From contig NZ_SJCY01000005.1 of assembly GCF_004354365.1 (NCBI RefSeq), forward strand, positions 62,001 to 126,000: a stretch of DNA of 64,000 nucleotides, written 5' to 3'. Positions within the stretch are counted from its first letter, which is position 1. Every line of letters starts with the position of its first letter. Position numbers and translations under genes: made by a program. Shown here piece by piece: positions 18,101 through 25,991 of the stretch. The stretch is from Pedobacter changchengzhani. Its GTDB lineage: Bacteria; Bacteroidota; Bacteroidia; Sphingobacteriales; Sphingobacteriaceae. The notes beneath the pieces are model-generated. The model was not told the origin of the DNA. It made no database searches and saw only the letters and a program-made list of their open reading frames with translations.

Positions 18101-19194
18101 GGATTATTTATCGATACCTTTGCAGTTGCTGTAGATGCCGTATTTGCACTAACGTTTACGATACCTGAGCTAGAAGTGCTCTCAACTGGAGAATTCTCAT
18201 CGCTAAATAATTTATTTTCGAATAGTGAATAACTTACTTTATAGCCTTTAACTTGTTTACCGCTCGTATTTAAAATCTCTGCGTTGATGTTTAGTGAACC
18301 GTTTTTATATGTTGCATCTAAATCAGGTATTGCAATGATGTTTCTGATGCTCACTTTCGGTTTTGATGTTAAATAAACAGACCTAAAAATCCCAGGTAGT
18401 CTAAACATATCCTGAGCCTCTAAAAACGAACCATCGGAGTTTCTGTAAACTTCTACTGCAATTTCGTTTTTACTGTTTTTATTTAAGTATTTAGAGATGT
18501 TGAATGCCGCTAAGTTTCTCGAGTTTTTAGAAAAACCAACATATTTTCCATTAACCCATAAATAAAAAAATGAGTCCACACCATCGAAATTTAAAAACAC
18601 GTCTCGCCCATCCCAATTTGATGGAACCTCGAACGATTTGCGAAATGAACCTACTTCGTTTCTGTAAATATAGGTTGTCCAATCCTTTGGTGGGGTACGC
18701 ATTACGCCACCTTTCCAATCGCCCACCTTTACGGTATGCTGAAAAATAACTCTTTGGTTTACATAAATTGGAACCCCATATTTTAGCGATCCATCTTTTT
18801 GAATGCCTAAAATATTCCAACTCATTGGCACCGGAACATCATCCCATTTGGAAACATCAAAAGTTGGATTGTAAAAATCTTTCGGCCGTTCATCAGGTGT
18901 TTTTACCCAATTAAATTTCCAAGTGCCATCAAGCGATTTATAATAATCACTACTGGTTGGCAATACTTTTCTAGCTTGATCGGTACTGCTAAAAGAAAAG
19001 AAGTAAGCGTGCGGAACCTCTTTGTTGAGCGATAAATCTTGAGGAGATTCCCACTCTTTGCCGGTTGGAGATTTCTCATCGCCATATTTAAAGCCACCTA
19101 AAGAAACGGTGCTCAGATTTTTTTGAGCAAATGTTTTAGTGCCTACCACTAAACAGATAAATACCGATAAGATTAAATATTTCTTAAACTTCAT
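15148..19194 (-). CDS. Large secreted GH2 beta-galactosidase with C-terminal F5/8-type (discoidin) domain
   Basis: A 1348-residue protein from the ATG at 19194, chosen over the ATG at 19215 because it starts a signal peptide (MKFKKYLILSVFICLVVGT, ending TFAQ) and leaves the 22-bp palindrome untranslated. Domain order: N-terminal sugar-binding domain (YVNQRVIF, NFDGVDSFFYLWVNGKYVGF); immunoglobulin-like domain; TIM barrel (KLKGVNRHETNP, NHVRTSHYSNDPYWYYLCD) with acid/base Glu541 in SLGNEAGPG and nucleophile Glu604 in VSEYAHSMGN; DUF4981; Bgal small-chain fold (APVDNDNWAYQQWF, YYGRGP); a chitobiase-type linker; then a galactose-binding-like domain with TTFWHT and SMDGKTWGES. It releases beta-galactose; the appended domain probably binds a polymer. 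It has its own promoter and terminator. Confidence 0.92.
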   Translation of the reverse strand: MKFKKYLILSVFICLVVGTKTFAQKNLSTVSLGGFKYGDEKSPTGKEWESPQDLSLNKEVPHAYFFSFSSTDQARKVLPTSSDYYKSLDGTWKFNWVKTPDERPKDFYNPTFDVSKWDDVPVPMSWNILGIQKDGSLKYGVPIYVNQRVIFQHTVKVGDWKGGVMRTPPKDWTTYIYRNEVGSFRKSFEVPSNWDGRDVFLNFDGVDSFFYLWVNGKYVGFSKNSRNLAAFNISKYLNKNSKNEIAVEVYRNSDGSFLEAQDMFRLPGIFRSVYLTSKPKVSIRNIIAIPDLDATYKNGSLNINAEILNTSGKQVKGYKVSYSLFENKLFSDENSPVESTSSSGIVNVSANTASTATAKVSINNPKKWSAEMPYMYTLVATLKDNKGKTVEIISTPVGFRKVEIKDTKAADDEFGLAGRYYYINGKTVKLKGVNRHETNPTTGKVVSHTQMEAEINLMKRANINHVRTSHYSNDPYWYYLCDKYGIYLEDEANIESHEYYYGDESLSHVPEFKDAHVARNLEMVYAHINHPSIVIWSLGNEAGPGKNFVAAYDAIKKVDLSRPVQYERNNDIVDMGSNQYPSIGWINDAVKGIPGLKYPFHVSEYAHSMGNASGNLIDYWKAIESTNFFMGGAIWDWIDQAMYSYDKTTGEKYLAYGGDFGDKPNDGMFVMNGLIFADLTPKPQYYEVKKVYQNVGVKWADSANRKIEIFNKNYFSSLSNYDIKWTLFENGKAVQRISGNISASNDVAPRERFNYTLPFDAKALNPQSEYFVKIQFLLKEDMPWAKKGYSQMEEQLKVKSASNKPAIASVAQGDKATLTKDGDFSAIKGDGYEAKFDNKTGSLYALKYGENIIIRDGEGPKLDALRAPVDNDNWAYQQWFLNGLHNLKHKVTSTTNYTKPDGTVVLSFTVVSQAPNGATISGGSSGHYVIEEKKDKPFGTDDFKFTTNQIWSIYKDGSIELSASISSNNPRLALAHIGYKMELPAAYDNYSYYGRGPINNYADRKTAQNIEVYTSKVANMFEPWPKPQSTGNREEVRWCSLTNASGNGVAFIAKNDFAASALPWDELALTLAPHPYQLPKSTGTHLYLNAAVTGLGGNSCGQGPPLEKDRVRATTYSLGFIIRPILNNDLTNKVNVSTSGDAPIAITQNESGTVNISSENADAKIYYTVGLSKTQEYLKPFLLKDGGIVTAWYANNKKLKFNNSFNKITTIPLKVVFASSEETDEGEATNLLDHDLTTFWHTMYSVTVAKYPHFIDFDAGEIKTIAGFSYTPRQDSNNGNIKGYKLQVSMDGKTWGESIASGNFEDNAKAKTVKLTTPVKARFVRFTALSSQNGRDFATGAEFSLLSN

Positions 19195-19198
19195 ATTA

Positions 19199-19220
19199 TT
19201 TGCGTGTTTGAACACGCAAA
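19199..19220. promoter_or_regulatory. 22-bp perfect palindrome immediately upstream of the GH2 start
   Basis: Arms TTTGCGTGTT and AACACGCAAA flank two central bases. The palindrome ends 4 bp before the ATG at 19194. On the - strand TAAATTTTG, a near match to the -7 promoter box, lies just upstream, so the palindrome sits at the probable transcript start, as an operator would. Confidence 0.6.
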
Positions 19221-19348
19221 GTACAAAATTTAGTTTTAAATAGTTATAAGATTTTAGTTACGAAACACTTACCTGAAATTTATATAAATACGTAGGGTAT
19301 GAAAATTTACCTATTGTTAAATGTATAGCGTGTTTTAGAAAATTTGAT

Positions 19349-20599
19349 TTATAGTGATTTAAGAATCTCTTCTGCTACAGATTTTCCGCTTTTCATTGCT
19401 GCATTAATTGATCCATTAAGCGAATGATCGCCACAAATAAAACAATGGTCAGCAATTTTCATTTTATCAACGTTTATGCTGTTAACTACTGATTGATTAT
19501 TTGGGAGTGCATAAGGTATGTTATATTTTGCGATCAACTTCCAATCTTTTGATTCAGGAAACCATTGTGCAAGTTCATTTCGAACAGTTGTTTCCAAATC
19601 AATTTGTGCGTCGATAGTGCCATCTTTAATGGAAACAGAAATTAAGGATTTACCAATCGGTGAATAATTTGGTGCAATATCATCCAAAAAAGCGATGTTA
19701 TTAATAATTTGATCCGCATTTGCGTTAAGTGCGATTCTATCTGTATTTTCCTGCCTTTTTTCAACACTAAAATACAAAGTTAACGCACTTTTGCTTTTGG
19801 TAACCGAGGCCGTTAATTGATGAGGTTGAGGAATATTTACAGCATCCGTGGCGATTAAAATCGTTTTTGCGTCAAAAGTCTCTCCTAAATCAGTCAGCAC
19901 TGATGTACCTTCTATTTTGGTAACACGCGTGTTGAGGAGTAATTCGTCTTTTGTTAAGTTTTCGCCCAATTGTTTGCTAATCATCCCCATGCCATAAACA
20001 GGTACTGCAGCGTCTCCTTCTCCAAACATTTTAAAAAGAAATTCAAACATTCGACTAGAGGTTTGCAATTTGCGCTCTAGAAATATACCTGTAAAAAACG
20101 GAGTAAAAAATTGCGCAATAAAATTTTCGCTAAAACCAAAATTTTTGAGGTAGGTTATTGTCTCAATTTCCTTTTTTAGAAAAATCTGATCTATGGATGT
20201 TAGCGATAACTTCACCTTCAAAAAAAGCAGTAGAAATTTGTCTTTTAAACTTCCAACAGGAGAAAATAGTGTAGTAAATAGAAGTTTCGGCTCTCTCAGC
20301 GGATCGCCGATTTTATAAATGGAATTTTTATTTAAAATTAAAGCGCCCGGTTTAAAGCGTTTTAAATCTAGTTTTTTATAATCCAACAGTTCTTTTGCTT
20401 CTGGATAAGCCGTTAGCAATACTTGGAAACCTCTATCTAAAATAAATCCATCTTTATAATCTGTTCTTACACGTCCGCCAACATCGTCAGAGGCTTCGAT
20501 GAGCAGAATTTTTTTTCCCGCTTTTTTAAGAATTTTTGTTGCCGTTAAACCTGCTATTCCTGCACCAATAATGATTACGTCTAAATCGTTGGGTTTCAT
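19349..20599 (-). CDS. FAD-dependent amine-oxidase-like oxidoreductase
   Basis: A 416-residue flavoprotein. It opens with the dinucleotide-binding motif [18 protein letters not shown] and has [18 protein letters not shown] (ribityl-binding GGRxxT) and a C-terminal FAD clamp, [20 protein letters not shown]. It resembles the CrtI/protoporphyrinogen-oxidase superfamily but is shorter than bacterial phytoene desaturases. It is the last gene of a tight operon after folE, an SDR and a flavin reductase. The substrate is unknown; the operon points to a reduced-pterin- or flavin-related oxidation rather than core carotenoid desaturation (inference). Confidence 0.8.
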   Translation of the reverse strand: MKPNDLDVIIIGAGIAGLTATKILKKAGKKILLIEASDDVGGRVRTDYKDGFILDRGFQVLLTAYPEAKELLDYKKLDLKRFKPGALILNKNSIYKIGDPLREPKLLFTTLFSPVGSLKDKFLLLFLKVKLSLTSIDQIFLKKEIETITYLKNFGFSENFIAQFFTPFFTGIFLERKLQTSSRMFEFLFKMFGEGDAAVPVYGMGMISKQLGENLTKDELLLNTRVTKIEGTSVLTDLGETFDAKTILIATDAVNIPQPHQLTASVTKSKSALTLYFSVEKRQENTDRIALNANADQIINNIAFLDDIAPNYSPIGKSLISVSIKDGTIDAQIDLETTVRNELAQWFPESKDWKLIAKYNIPYALPNNQSVVNSINVDKMKIADHCFICGDHSLNGSINAAMKSGKSVAEEILKSL

Positions 20600-20601
20600 G
20601 C

Positions 20602-21249
20602 CTATCTTTTAAATTTTTCCATAATGGAGGGCTCCAAATTTGGTTTGGCATAATGCAGCCGTGCCACCAAATCTGCATTAAAATAAGCATCTAAGCCGGC
20701 AACGGTAACGGTTTTGGCTTTTTGATGATCAATATATCCATCGTTGCCAATTAAATTTTCACTCAATAAAATGTGGGCAATTTCACCTATAACCATAGTA
20801 GTGTTGTTCGCCTTTATTGGAATAACTTCGCAAAGTTTTAGGACAATTTTAACTGTAGATTCTGCTACAAAAGGCACTTCAAACTCGGGGATAAAAAACT
20901 CCGTTAAGCCACATTCTACAAATTCTGAACAGCCACTTGGGTAACGAGCACTTGTTTGGTGGGCTTTTTGATAAAAACTTTCGGTTACATTATTAAAGGT
21001 GTAAAGCCCTGTTCGCTCAATGTTTTTTAAGGTATCATGATGTGCTGAGTCTGGCCTAAAAATCATGCCCAATAATGCAGGCGATGCACCTAAATGAAAT
21101 ATAGAATTAAATATTCCTAAATTGCTATGGCCATTTTCGCTCATGGTGCCCACCAATTGCAAGCACTTAAAACCAGGCAAAGAATTGATCATCGTTGCAC
21201 GATAACCTTTTTCCATTTCGCCTAATTCCTTATCCGAAATGTTCATCAT
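20602..21249 (-). CDS. Flavin reductase-like FMN-binding split-barrel protein
   Basis: A 215-residue protein of the flavin-reductase-like split-barrel family: [20 protein letters not shown] (substrate/FMN loop), [20 protein letters not shown] (binding of the FMN phosphate) and a stretch with [14 protein letters not shown]. It would reduce or bind FMN, possibly feeding the adjacent FAD oxidoreductase. The start overlaps the SDR stop by one base, and the stop precedes the FAD gene by 2 bases, so translation is coupled. Confidence 0.8.
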   Translation of the reverse strand: MMNISDKELGEMEKGYRATMINSLPGFKCLQLVGTMSENGHSNLGIFNSIFHLGASPALLGMIFRPDSAHHDTLKNIERTGLYTFNNVTESFYQKAHQTSARYPSGCSEFVECGLTEFFIPEFEVPFVAESTVKIVLKLCEVIPIKANNTTMVIGEIAHILLSENLIGNDGYIDHQKAKTVTVAGLDAYFNADLVARLHYAKPNLEPSIMEKFKR

Positions 21250-21968
21250 TACATATTAGTTCTTAAAGTACTCATTCCGCCATCAACGCCAATCACTTGA
21301 CCAGTAATCCAACTGCTTTCATCCGATAGGAGGAACGAAATTGCATTGCTTACATCTGCAGGTGTTCCAAATCTTCCAATTGGATGTCTTTTCGCTGCAG
21401 CTTCCTTTTTTTCTGGAGTATTTAAAAACTTTTCTGCCAAAGGCGTTTCTGTTAACGATGGCGCAACTACATTTACGCGAATTTTACTACTTGCCAACTC
21501 TGCTGCTAATGAAACTGCAAACCCTTCCAGCGCACTTTTGGCGGCTGCGGTACTGGCGTGAAAACCCATTCCGGTTTTTGCAGCTACAGAACTGATTAAG
21601 ACAATGGATGCTCCGCCTGCGTTTTTGAGCGCTTTTAGCGCTTTTTGAATTACCATTGCAGCGCCAATTACGTTAAGTTTAAAATCTTCAGCCATTTCTT
21701 CTGCGGTAATTCTTGCAAAAGGCTTTAGGTTGATATTCCCAACCGAATACACTAAACCATGCAATTCATCGGGAAGAAATGAAGCCAATTCGTCTGTATT
21801 TTCCATTACGTCCAATGGCTGATATCGCACAGTTGACGGCCAATCCAAGCCCGCATTTCTAGATGCTGCATAAATATTGGCATTTTCACTTGTCAATAGT
21901 GTAGTCAGTTCAGCTCCAATACCAGAACTTGCACCAATTATCAAGATATTCTTATCTACGAAACTCAT
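21249..21968 (-). CDS. Classical short-chain dehydrogenase/reductase
   Basis: A 239-residue SDR. It has IIGASSGIGAELT (TGxxxGxG-type cofactor motif), a VYSVGNINLKPF strand in place of the canonical NNAG region, VLISSVAAKTGMGFHASTAAAKSALEGFA (catalytic Ser, and a Lys positioned 4 after an Ala/Thr stretch where YxxxK is usual), and VNVVAPSLTETPLAEKF. The expected catalytic Tyr appears replaced (STAAAKS), which is unusual for an active SDR. The C-terminal WITGQVIGVDGGMSTL is canonical. It overlaps folE by 4 bases (ATGA). Confidence 0.85.
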   Translation of the reverse strand: MSFVDKNILIIGASSGIGAELTTLLTSENANIYAASRNAGLDWPSTVRYQPLDVMENTDELASFLPDELHGLVYSVGNINLKPFARITAEEMAEDFKLNVIGAAMVIQKALKALKNAGGASIVLISSVAAKTGMGFHASTAAAKSALEGFAVSLAAELASSKIRVNVVAPSLTETPLAEKFLNTPEKKEAAAKRHPIGRFGTPADVSNAISFLLSDESSWITGQVIGVDGGMSTLRTNM

Positions 21969-22615
21969 ATTCCAACGTATCTTAAAAATTCATTTTTGGT
22001 TTCCATATTCAAAAACTTACCGCCAAAAGCAGTGGTTATGGTCGAACTATTTGCATCTCTAATGCCTCTCGATGATACACAGTGATGATTTGCGTCAATC
22101 ATAACCGCAACATCTTCTGTGCCCATTACTTCTTTAATTTCTTCGCAAATTTGAATGGTTAATCTTTCTTGTACTTGTGGCCTCTGCGAGTAATATTGCA
22201 CAATTCTATTTAATTTTGATAAGCCAATCACCGTTCCATTACTGATATACGCAACGTGTGCCTTGCCAGTAATTGGCACAAAATGATGCTCGCAATTGCT
22301 AAAAACGGCAATATTTTTTTCAACCAACATTTCATTGTATTGGTACTGATTTTCGAAAAGCGTAGGTTCTGGTTTATTATTGGGGTTTAACCCGCTGAAA
22401 ATTTCCGTAACATACATTTTTGCAATTCTTTTTGGCGTGCCTTTCAAACTATCGCCAGTAAGATCTAAACCTAAAATATTTAAAATGCTAGTAAAATGAT
22501 CTGTAATTAATGAAATCTTTGTTTCATCATCAATATCGAATGCGCTACTTTTTAAGGGTGTAGCAAAATCTTCAATTCTCAATTTTTTCTCGAAAATAGG
22601 AGGTTCCTGAATCAT
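21965..22615 (-). CDS. folE: GTP cyclohydrolase I
   Basis: A 216-residue FolE, catalysing GTP to dihydroneopterin triphosphate, the entry to folate and pterin synthesis. Diagnostic stretches are GTPKRIAKMYVTEIFSGL, VFSNCEHHFVPITGKAHVAY with the zinc Cys-His pair, GLSKLNRIVQYYSQRPQVQE and DANHHCVSSRGIRDANS with the second zinc Cys. It heads a four-gene coupled operon with SDR, flavin reductase and FAD oxidoreductase. Similar folE/SDR/FAD groups in other bacteria occur beside photolyase genes and are light-regulated; no photolyase is present here. A striking repeat array precedes the start. Confidence 0.93.
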   Translation of the reverse strand: MIQEPPIFEKKLRIEDFATPLKSSAFDIDDETKISLITDHFTSILNILGLDLTGDSLKGTPKRIAKMYVTEIFSGLNPNNKPEPTLFENQYQYNEMLVEKNIAVFSNCEHHFVPITGKAHVAYISNGTVIGLSKLNRIVQYYSQRPQVQERLTIQICEEIKEVMGTEDVAVMIDANHHCVSSRGIRDANSSTITTAFGGKFLNMETKNEFLRYVGI

Positions 22616-22626
22616 ATATTTTTTTA

Positions 22627-22670
22627 GTATTATTTTGTATTAAAAAAGTATATAAATGTATAAAATATAC
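22627..22670. promoter_or_regulatory. GTAT repeat array upstream of folE
   Basis: On the + strand GTAT begins at 22627, 22637, 22648 and 22658, so spacings are 10, 11 and 10 bp, one helical turn. The last unit extends into the inverted repeat GTATAAAATATAC. A protein binding along one face of the DNA would see four sites. CarH/LitR-type light-responsive repressors use 11-bp direct repeats, so a comparable mode is possible but not shown. Confidence 0.5.
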
Positions 22671-22720
22671 TAATAATAAGAATTGCAGAAATTCATCTTA
22701 AAGTAATGTTTGTTAAAACG

Positions 22721-22753
22721 CAGAAAGTCGGCAAATTGCCGACTTTCTGTTTT
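22721..22753 (-). terminator. Hairpin terminator between uraH and folE
   Basis: Arms CAGAAAGTCGGCAA and TTGCCGACTTTCTG form a perfect 14-bp stem around one base. T-rich tracts flank both sides (TTTTGTTTTG on the + side, CGTTTTAAC on the - side), so it may act in both directions. Its necessary role is to end the crp-glcG-uraH transcript. Confidence 0.85.
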
Positions 22754-22773
22754 GTTTTGATTGATCGAGAAAA

Positions 22774-23181
22774 CTAATTTCCCCTGTATGTACTGTACCC
22801 AAACGGCGATAAAGTGATTGGCACATGGTAATGTTTTTCATTTTTAATTTCGAAAACAACTTCTATAAAAGGATAAAAGCTTTCTGTTTTTTTGGATTTA
22901 AAGTAATCAGCAACTAAAAAAGTCAACTTATAAATTCCTTTTTCCGATTTATTTTCTTCTAAAAAGTCTGGAATTCTTCCATTTTTATCTGTTTTCTTTT
23001 CGTCGATCATTGTCCATAAATTACTGGTTTTATCTAGTTTTTCTAATTTAACATTTACGCCAGGTGCAGGTAAACCCGTAGAAATATCGAGGATATGGCT
23101 AGATAATAAATACTTTGGGGTTTGCGCATAAGTGGTAAATGCTGCAAGTGTTACTAAAAGACTTAAAATTATTTTTTTCAT
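22774..23181 (-). CDS. uraH: Exported 5-hydroxyisourate hydrolase-like (transthyretin-like) protein
   Basis: A 135-residue protein with a signal peptide (MKKIILSLLVTLAAFTTYAQ), then the HIUase fold: SSHILDISTGLPAPGVNVKL with the first catalytic His, NGRIPDFL with the conserved Arg, and HYHVPITLSPFGYSTYRGN. The C-terminal signature is normally YRGS; here the last residue is Asn. HIUases hydrolyse 5-hydroxyisourate to OHCU in urate breakdown. The leader suggests a periplasmic enzyme or a transthyretin-like binder. No other urate gene is nearby. It follows glcG by 21 bp. Confidence 0.85.
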   Translation of the reverse strand: MKKIILSLLVTLAAFTTYAQTPKYLLSSHILDISTGLPAPGVNVKLEKLDKTSNLWTMIDEKKTDKNGRIPDFLEENKSEKGIYKLTFLVADYFKSKKTESFYPFIEVVFEIKNEKHYHVPITLSPFGYSTYRGN

Positions 23182-23202
23182 GATGGTATTTTTTAATTTT
23201 GA

Positions 23203-23739
23203 TTATTTTGTGGTAATTCCTGCTTCGGTAATAAATGCTGATCGGGCGATAAGATCATCGTTTTCTGCGCCACCACCACCAGACACACCTATTGCGCCAA
23301 TTACAGTTTGATTATGGTAAATTGGTACGCCACCGCCCAATAGTAGTAATTCGGGTAAGTTGGCCAAGTTTTGCGTATCTGGATTCGCTTTTGCATTTCT
23401 ACCCAATATTAAAGTTGCTGTTTTTGTAGAGGATGCTGTAAATGCCTTTCTGCGAGATGCCTCCGTATTATGCACACCAACCCCATCGCTTCTTAGCAAA
23501 ACAATTGTTTGTCCGTTTGCGTCTAAAACGGCTACGCTAACCAATTTTTCCATCGATTTAGCTTTTTCAATTGCCAAATCTGCAAGTTTTAAGGCAGCTT
23601 TAAGCGTAAGTTGTTCCTTTTTTACAAGGAAAGTATCTGCCTTTAAATTAAGTTTTTCGTTATAGTCTGTTGAATTGATGTTTCCATAAGACAGAAATGG
23701 AAGAAATACCAAACACAGTAAGTTATATTTTAGTTTCAT
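23203..23739 (-). CDS. Exported GlcG/HbpS-family heme-binding protein
   Basis: A 178-residue protein with a signal peptide (ending about SYGN at residue 20). The body matches the GlcG/HbpS domain: LTLKAALKLADLAIEKAKSM, VSVAVLDANGQTIVLLRSDG, SRRKAFTASSTKTATL and the glycine-rich GGGVPIYHNQTVIGAIGVSG end. HbpS binds heme and senses redox stress in Streptomyces; other members have unknown roles. It lies between a Crp-like regulator and the HIUase-like gene, apparently in one transcript. Confidence 0.85.
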   Translation of the reverse strand: MKLKYNLLCLVFLPFLSYGNINSTDYNEKLNLKADTFLVKKEQLTLKAALKLADLAIEKAKSMEKLVSVAVLDANGQTIVLLRSDGVGVHNTEASRRKAFTASSTKTATLILGRNAKANPDTQNLANLPELLLLGGGVPIYHNQTVIGAIGVSGGGGAENDDLIARSAFITEAGITTK

Positions 23740-23801
23740 GTTTTTTTTTTAACAAAGGTAATGGGTGTAAAGTTTCAAAACGTTGACATAGGGCAGCGTT
23801 A

Positions 23802-24371
23802 TCACAATTTTGCTTTAATTCTGCTTAATGTAGATGGAGAAATACCTAAATAAGATGCTGCCATTTTGTTCGAAATTCTCAATAACAATTTAGGTTGATT
23901 GTTGATTACCCACTTAACTTTCTCCATCGCATCAAACCCCTGAAAACCGTAAATCCTTTTCTGTGCCGTAATAAAACCCAGTTCTAAAATTTCCAAATAA
24001 ATCCGGGCAAAAAAGCCATGTTTATCCACCATTTTAAAAAAATCGGCTCTGCTAATGGCAAGTAAATCACATTTTTCTAAAGATTGCAGGTATTCCATTG
24101 CAGGTTGCTGATCTATAAAGCTAGGTAGTGCAGTGCAAAAATTCCCTTCGAAACCAAAGTATCTTGATGATTCTTTGCCTTCAACATTTAATGTGTATAA
24201 GCGTAGCGAACCTTTTTCGATAAAATAATAGTATTTGCAAGTTTCTTCAAAATCGATAATGATTTGGTTTCTTTTGGTTTTAACGGGTTTAAAGCATGCC
24301 AATACTTCCTCAATAGCCATATCACTAGCGCCAATACAATTCTTCAATTTATCTTTTAATGTTCGCTTCAT
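23802..24371 (-). CDS. Crp/Fnr-family transcriptional regulator
   Basis: A 189-residue regulator with an N-terminal cyclic-nucleotide-binding-like beta-roll (residues about 25-115: NQIIIDFEETCKYYYFIEKG, RYFGFEGNFCTALPSFID) and a short C-terminal helix-turn-helix (RISNKMAASYLGISPSTLSR). It lacks the Arg-rich phosphate-binding cassette of cAMP-binding CRP, so its ligand is unknown. It heads the glcG-uraH transcript and is divergent from the DAB operon, with a shared 154-bp promoter region. Confidence 0.88.
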   Translation of the reverse strand: MKRTLKDKLKNCIGASDMAIEEVLACFKPVKTKRNQIIIDFEETCKYYYFIEKGSLRLYTLNVEGKESSRYFGFEGNFCTALPSFIDQQPAMEYLQSLEKCDLLAISRADFFKMVDKHGFFARIYLEILELGFITAQKRIYGFQGFDAMEKVKWVINNQPKLLLRISNKMAASYLGISPSTLSRIKAKL

Positions 24372-24416
24372 ATTGTGTCATAACCAGTAATACAACCCTA
24401 ATTTATCAATCCGATA

Positions 24417-24490
24417 CATAAAAATAATTTATAGATAACATTTAATATATAAATAAAAATATATGATTCAATTTCTTCAAGTTTGCACGT
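24417..24490 (+). promoter_or_regulatory. Conserved element upstream of dabB, repeated at 31157-31230
   Basis: An ungapped comparison with 31157-31230 gives 56 identities in 74 positions. The first 16 bases (CATAAAAATAATTTAT) are identical, and a second core ATATAAAT-A/G-AAAATATATGA differs at one base. A TTTG at 24482-24485, a possible -33 box, is conserved too. The dabB start lies 35 bp after the element. The likely reader is the LysR protein encoded at 30227-31159. Confidence 0.65.
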
Positions 24491-24525
24491 CGATAAAAAT
24501 ATCTAAAATTTAAAATAATAAACTC

Positions 24526-25989
24526 ATGAAACCCACAGCACACCCGTTAACAAATGCCTTGCCATCAAAGCAAAATTCGTTAGGTTATTTAAGCAAAATA
24601 ATCAATATTACATTATGGTTATTATTTCTGGTCAATTTTATTTTTTTAGTAATTGATTACAATCATGCAGAAAAAGTTGATTTAAATTACTTCCATATTA
24701 ACGGTTTTACACTTTTAATTTGGACTGTTGTAACCTTTTTTGGTGCAATAATTAGCAGTTTCAGCAAAAAATACCTAACAGGGTTTAGGTATGCAGAGCG
24801 ATTTAGCATTTTAACTTTAGGTTTTATATTCTCGGTAATGGTTTTTGTAGCCAGCGACCATGTTTTGCCATTCATTCTTTCGTGGTTTGTGATGGGCTTT
24901 TTTATCTCTAGTTTAATTGGCATAGATAAAGAATGGGCCGAAGCGAAGCAAGCAGCTAAATTTGCGCAAAAATATTTTACGGCAAGTTCGTTGCTTTTAG
25001 CTATTGGGGTGTTGGCTTTAGCATACTCAAGTAACAATTATCGCATAAGTGGTATTTTGCCAGCGCTTCAAAATATGTCCTTTCCGGTACTTTTAATAGC
25101 AGCACTCTGCATTTTTGTAGCAGGTATTATTCAATCGGCAATTTATCCTTTTCACCGTTGGTTACTTTCTGCTATGACGGCGCCAACACCTGCATCTGCT
25201 TTAATGCACGCAGGTTTTGTTAACGGCGCTGGTATTTTGTTAACCATATTTGCTACACTGTTTTATGCAACCGGCACGCTTAATTTATTGTTCATTTTAG
25301 GTGGTATAACGGCAATAATTGCACAGTTTACAAAGTTGCTTCAAGTAGGGGTAAAGCAAAAATTGGCTTGTTCTACCATCGCCCAAATGGGTTTTATGAT
25401 TATGCAATGCGGCTTAGGCTTTTTTAACGCAGCGGTGGTTCATTTAATTCTACATGGTTTTTATAAAGCATATCTTTTCTTATCGTCTGGCGAAAGTGTA
25501 GAAGCATCTGCACCTAAAGATTCGTTATCGCTAAGAATAAAACCTTTACAACTGGTATCGGTTATCGTTGCCGGAGTTTTAGGTGCTTGGTTATTTGTAG
25601 TGCTAACTGGCAAAGGTTTCGAGTTGAATAGCAGTATTTTTTTAACACTAATTGTAGCCATAACAGTAGGGCAAGCAACATATAATATTGTTAAAGAAAG
25701 CGCACTATCTAGCGTTCAAAAAATCTTTCTGCCCGCAATACTATTTTTTGTAGGGATTGGTTGCTACGCCTTGATGTACAATGCTGTAACTAAAGTAATG
25801 AGCGATATGCCAATGGTACATACCGCATCGCCACTTTCTTTTATCCAAATTCTTTTCGGAGTAATTTTCCTAATCGGCTTTTTTATCATGAAACTGGGCA
25901 TTTACCGCAAAGTGTCTTGGGTTTATGTTAAGCTTTTAAATGATTCTCAACCAAATAAAAAAACAGTGCTAACTTATAATAATAACTAA
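24526..25989 (+). CDS. dabB: DabB: NuoL/MrpA-like proton channel subunit of the DAB inorganic-carbon pump
   Basis: A 487-residue membrane protein of the proton-conducting quinone-oxidoreductase/Mrp antiporter family, with about 13 helices. Conserved parts include YPFHRWLLSAMTAPTPASALMHAGFVNGAGI, with the central Lys/His loop region, and FTKLLQVGVKQKLACSTIAQMGFM. In DAB systems DabB carries cations through the membrane to drive DabA, giving energy-coupled CO2 hydration and bicarbonate accumulation in the cytoplasm. The partner gene starts 2 bases after its stop, which is the key evidence for this assignment over complex I or Mrp. Confidence 0.9.
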   Translation: MKPTAHPLTNALPSKQNSLGYLSKIINITLWLLFLVNFIFLVIDYNHAEKVDLNYFHINGFTLLIWTVVTFFGAIISSFSKKYLTGFRYAERFSILTLGFIFSVMVFVASDHVLPFILSWFVMGFFISSLIGIDKEWAEAKQAAKFAQKYFTASSLLLAIGVLALAYSSNNYRISGILPALQNMSFPVLLIAALCIFVAGIIQSAIYPFHRWLLSAMTAPTPASALMHAGFVNGAGILLTIFATLFYATGTLNLLFILGGITAIIAQFTKLLQVGVKQKLACSTIAQMGFMIMQCGLGFFNAAVVHLILHGFYKAYLFLSSGESVEASAPKDSLSLRIKPLQLVSVIVAGVLGAWLFVVLTGKGFELNSSIFLTLIVAITVGQATYNIVKESALSSVQKIFLPAILFFVGIGCYALMYNAVTKVMSDMPMVHTASPLSFIQILFGVIFLIGFFIMKLGIYRKVSWVYVKLLNDSQPNKKTVLTYNNN

Positions 25990-25991
25990 AT

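Noticed and set aside
19349..20599. FAD oxidoreductase as the missing phytoene desaturase CrtI
   Set aside because: It is about 80 residues shorter than bacterial CrtI, lies in a folE operon and not beside crtB, and shows only general superfamily motifs.
24526..25989. NuoL-like gene as part of respiratory complex I or an Mrp antiporter
   Set aside because: No other nuo or mrp genes are nearby and it is coupled to a dabA gene with an intact zinc site.
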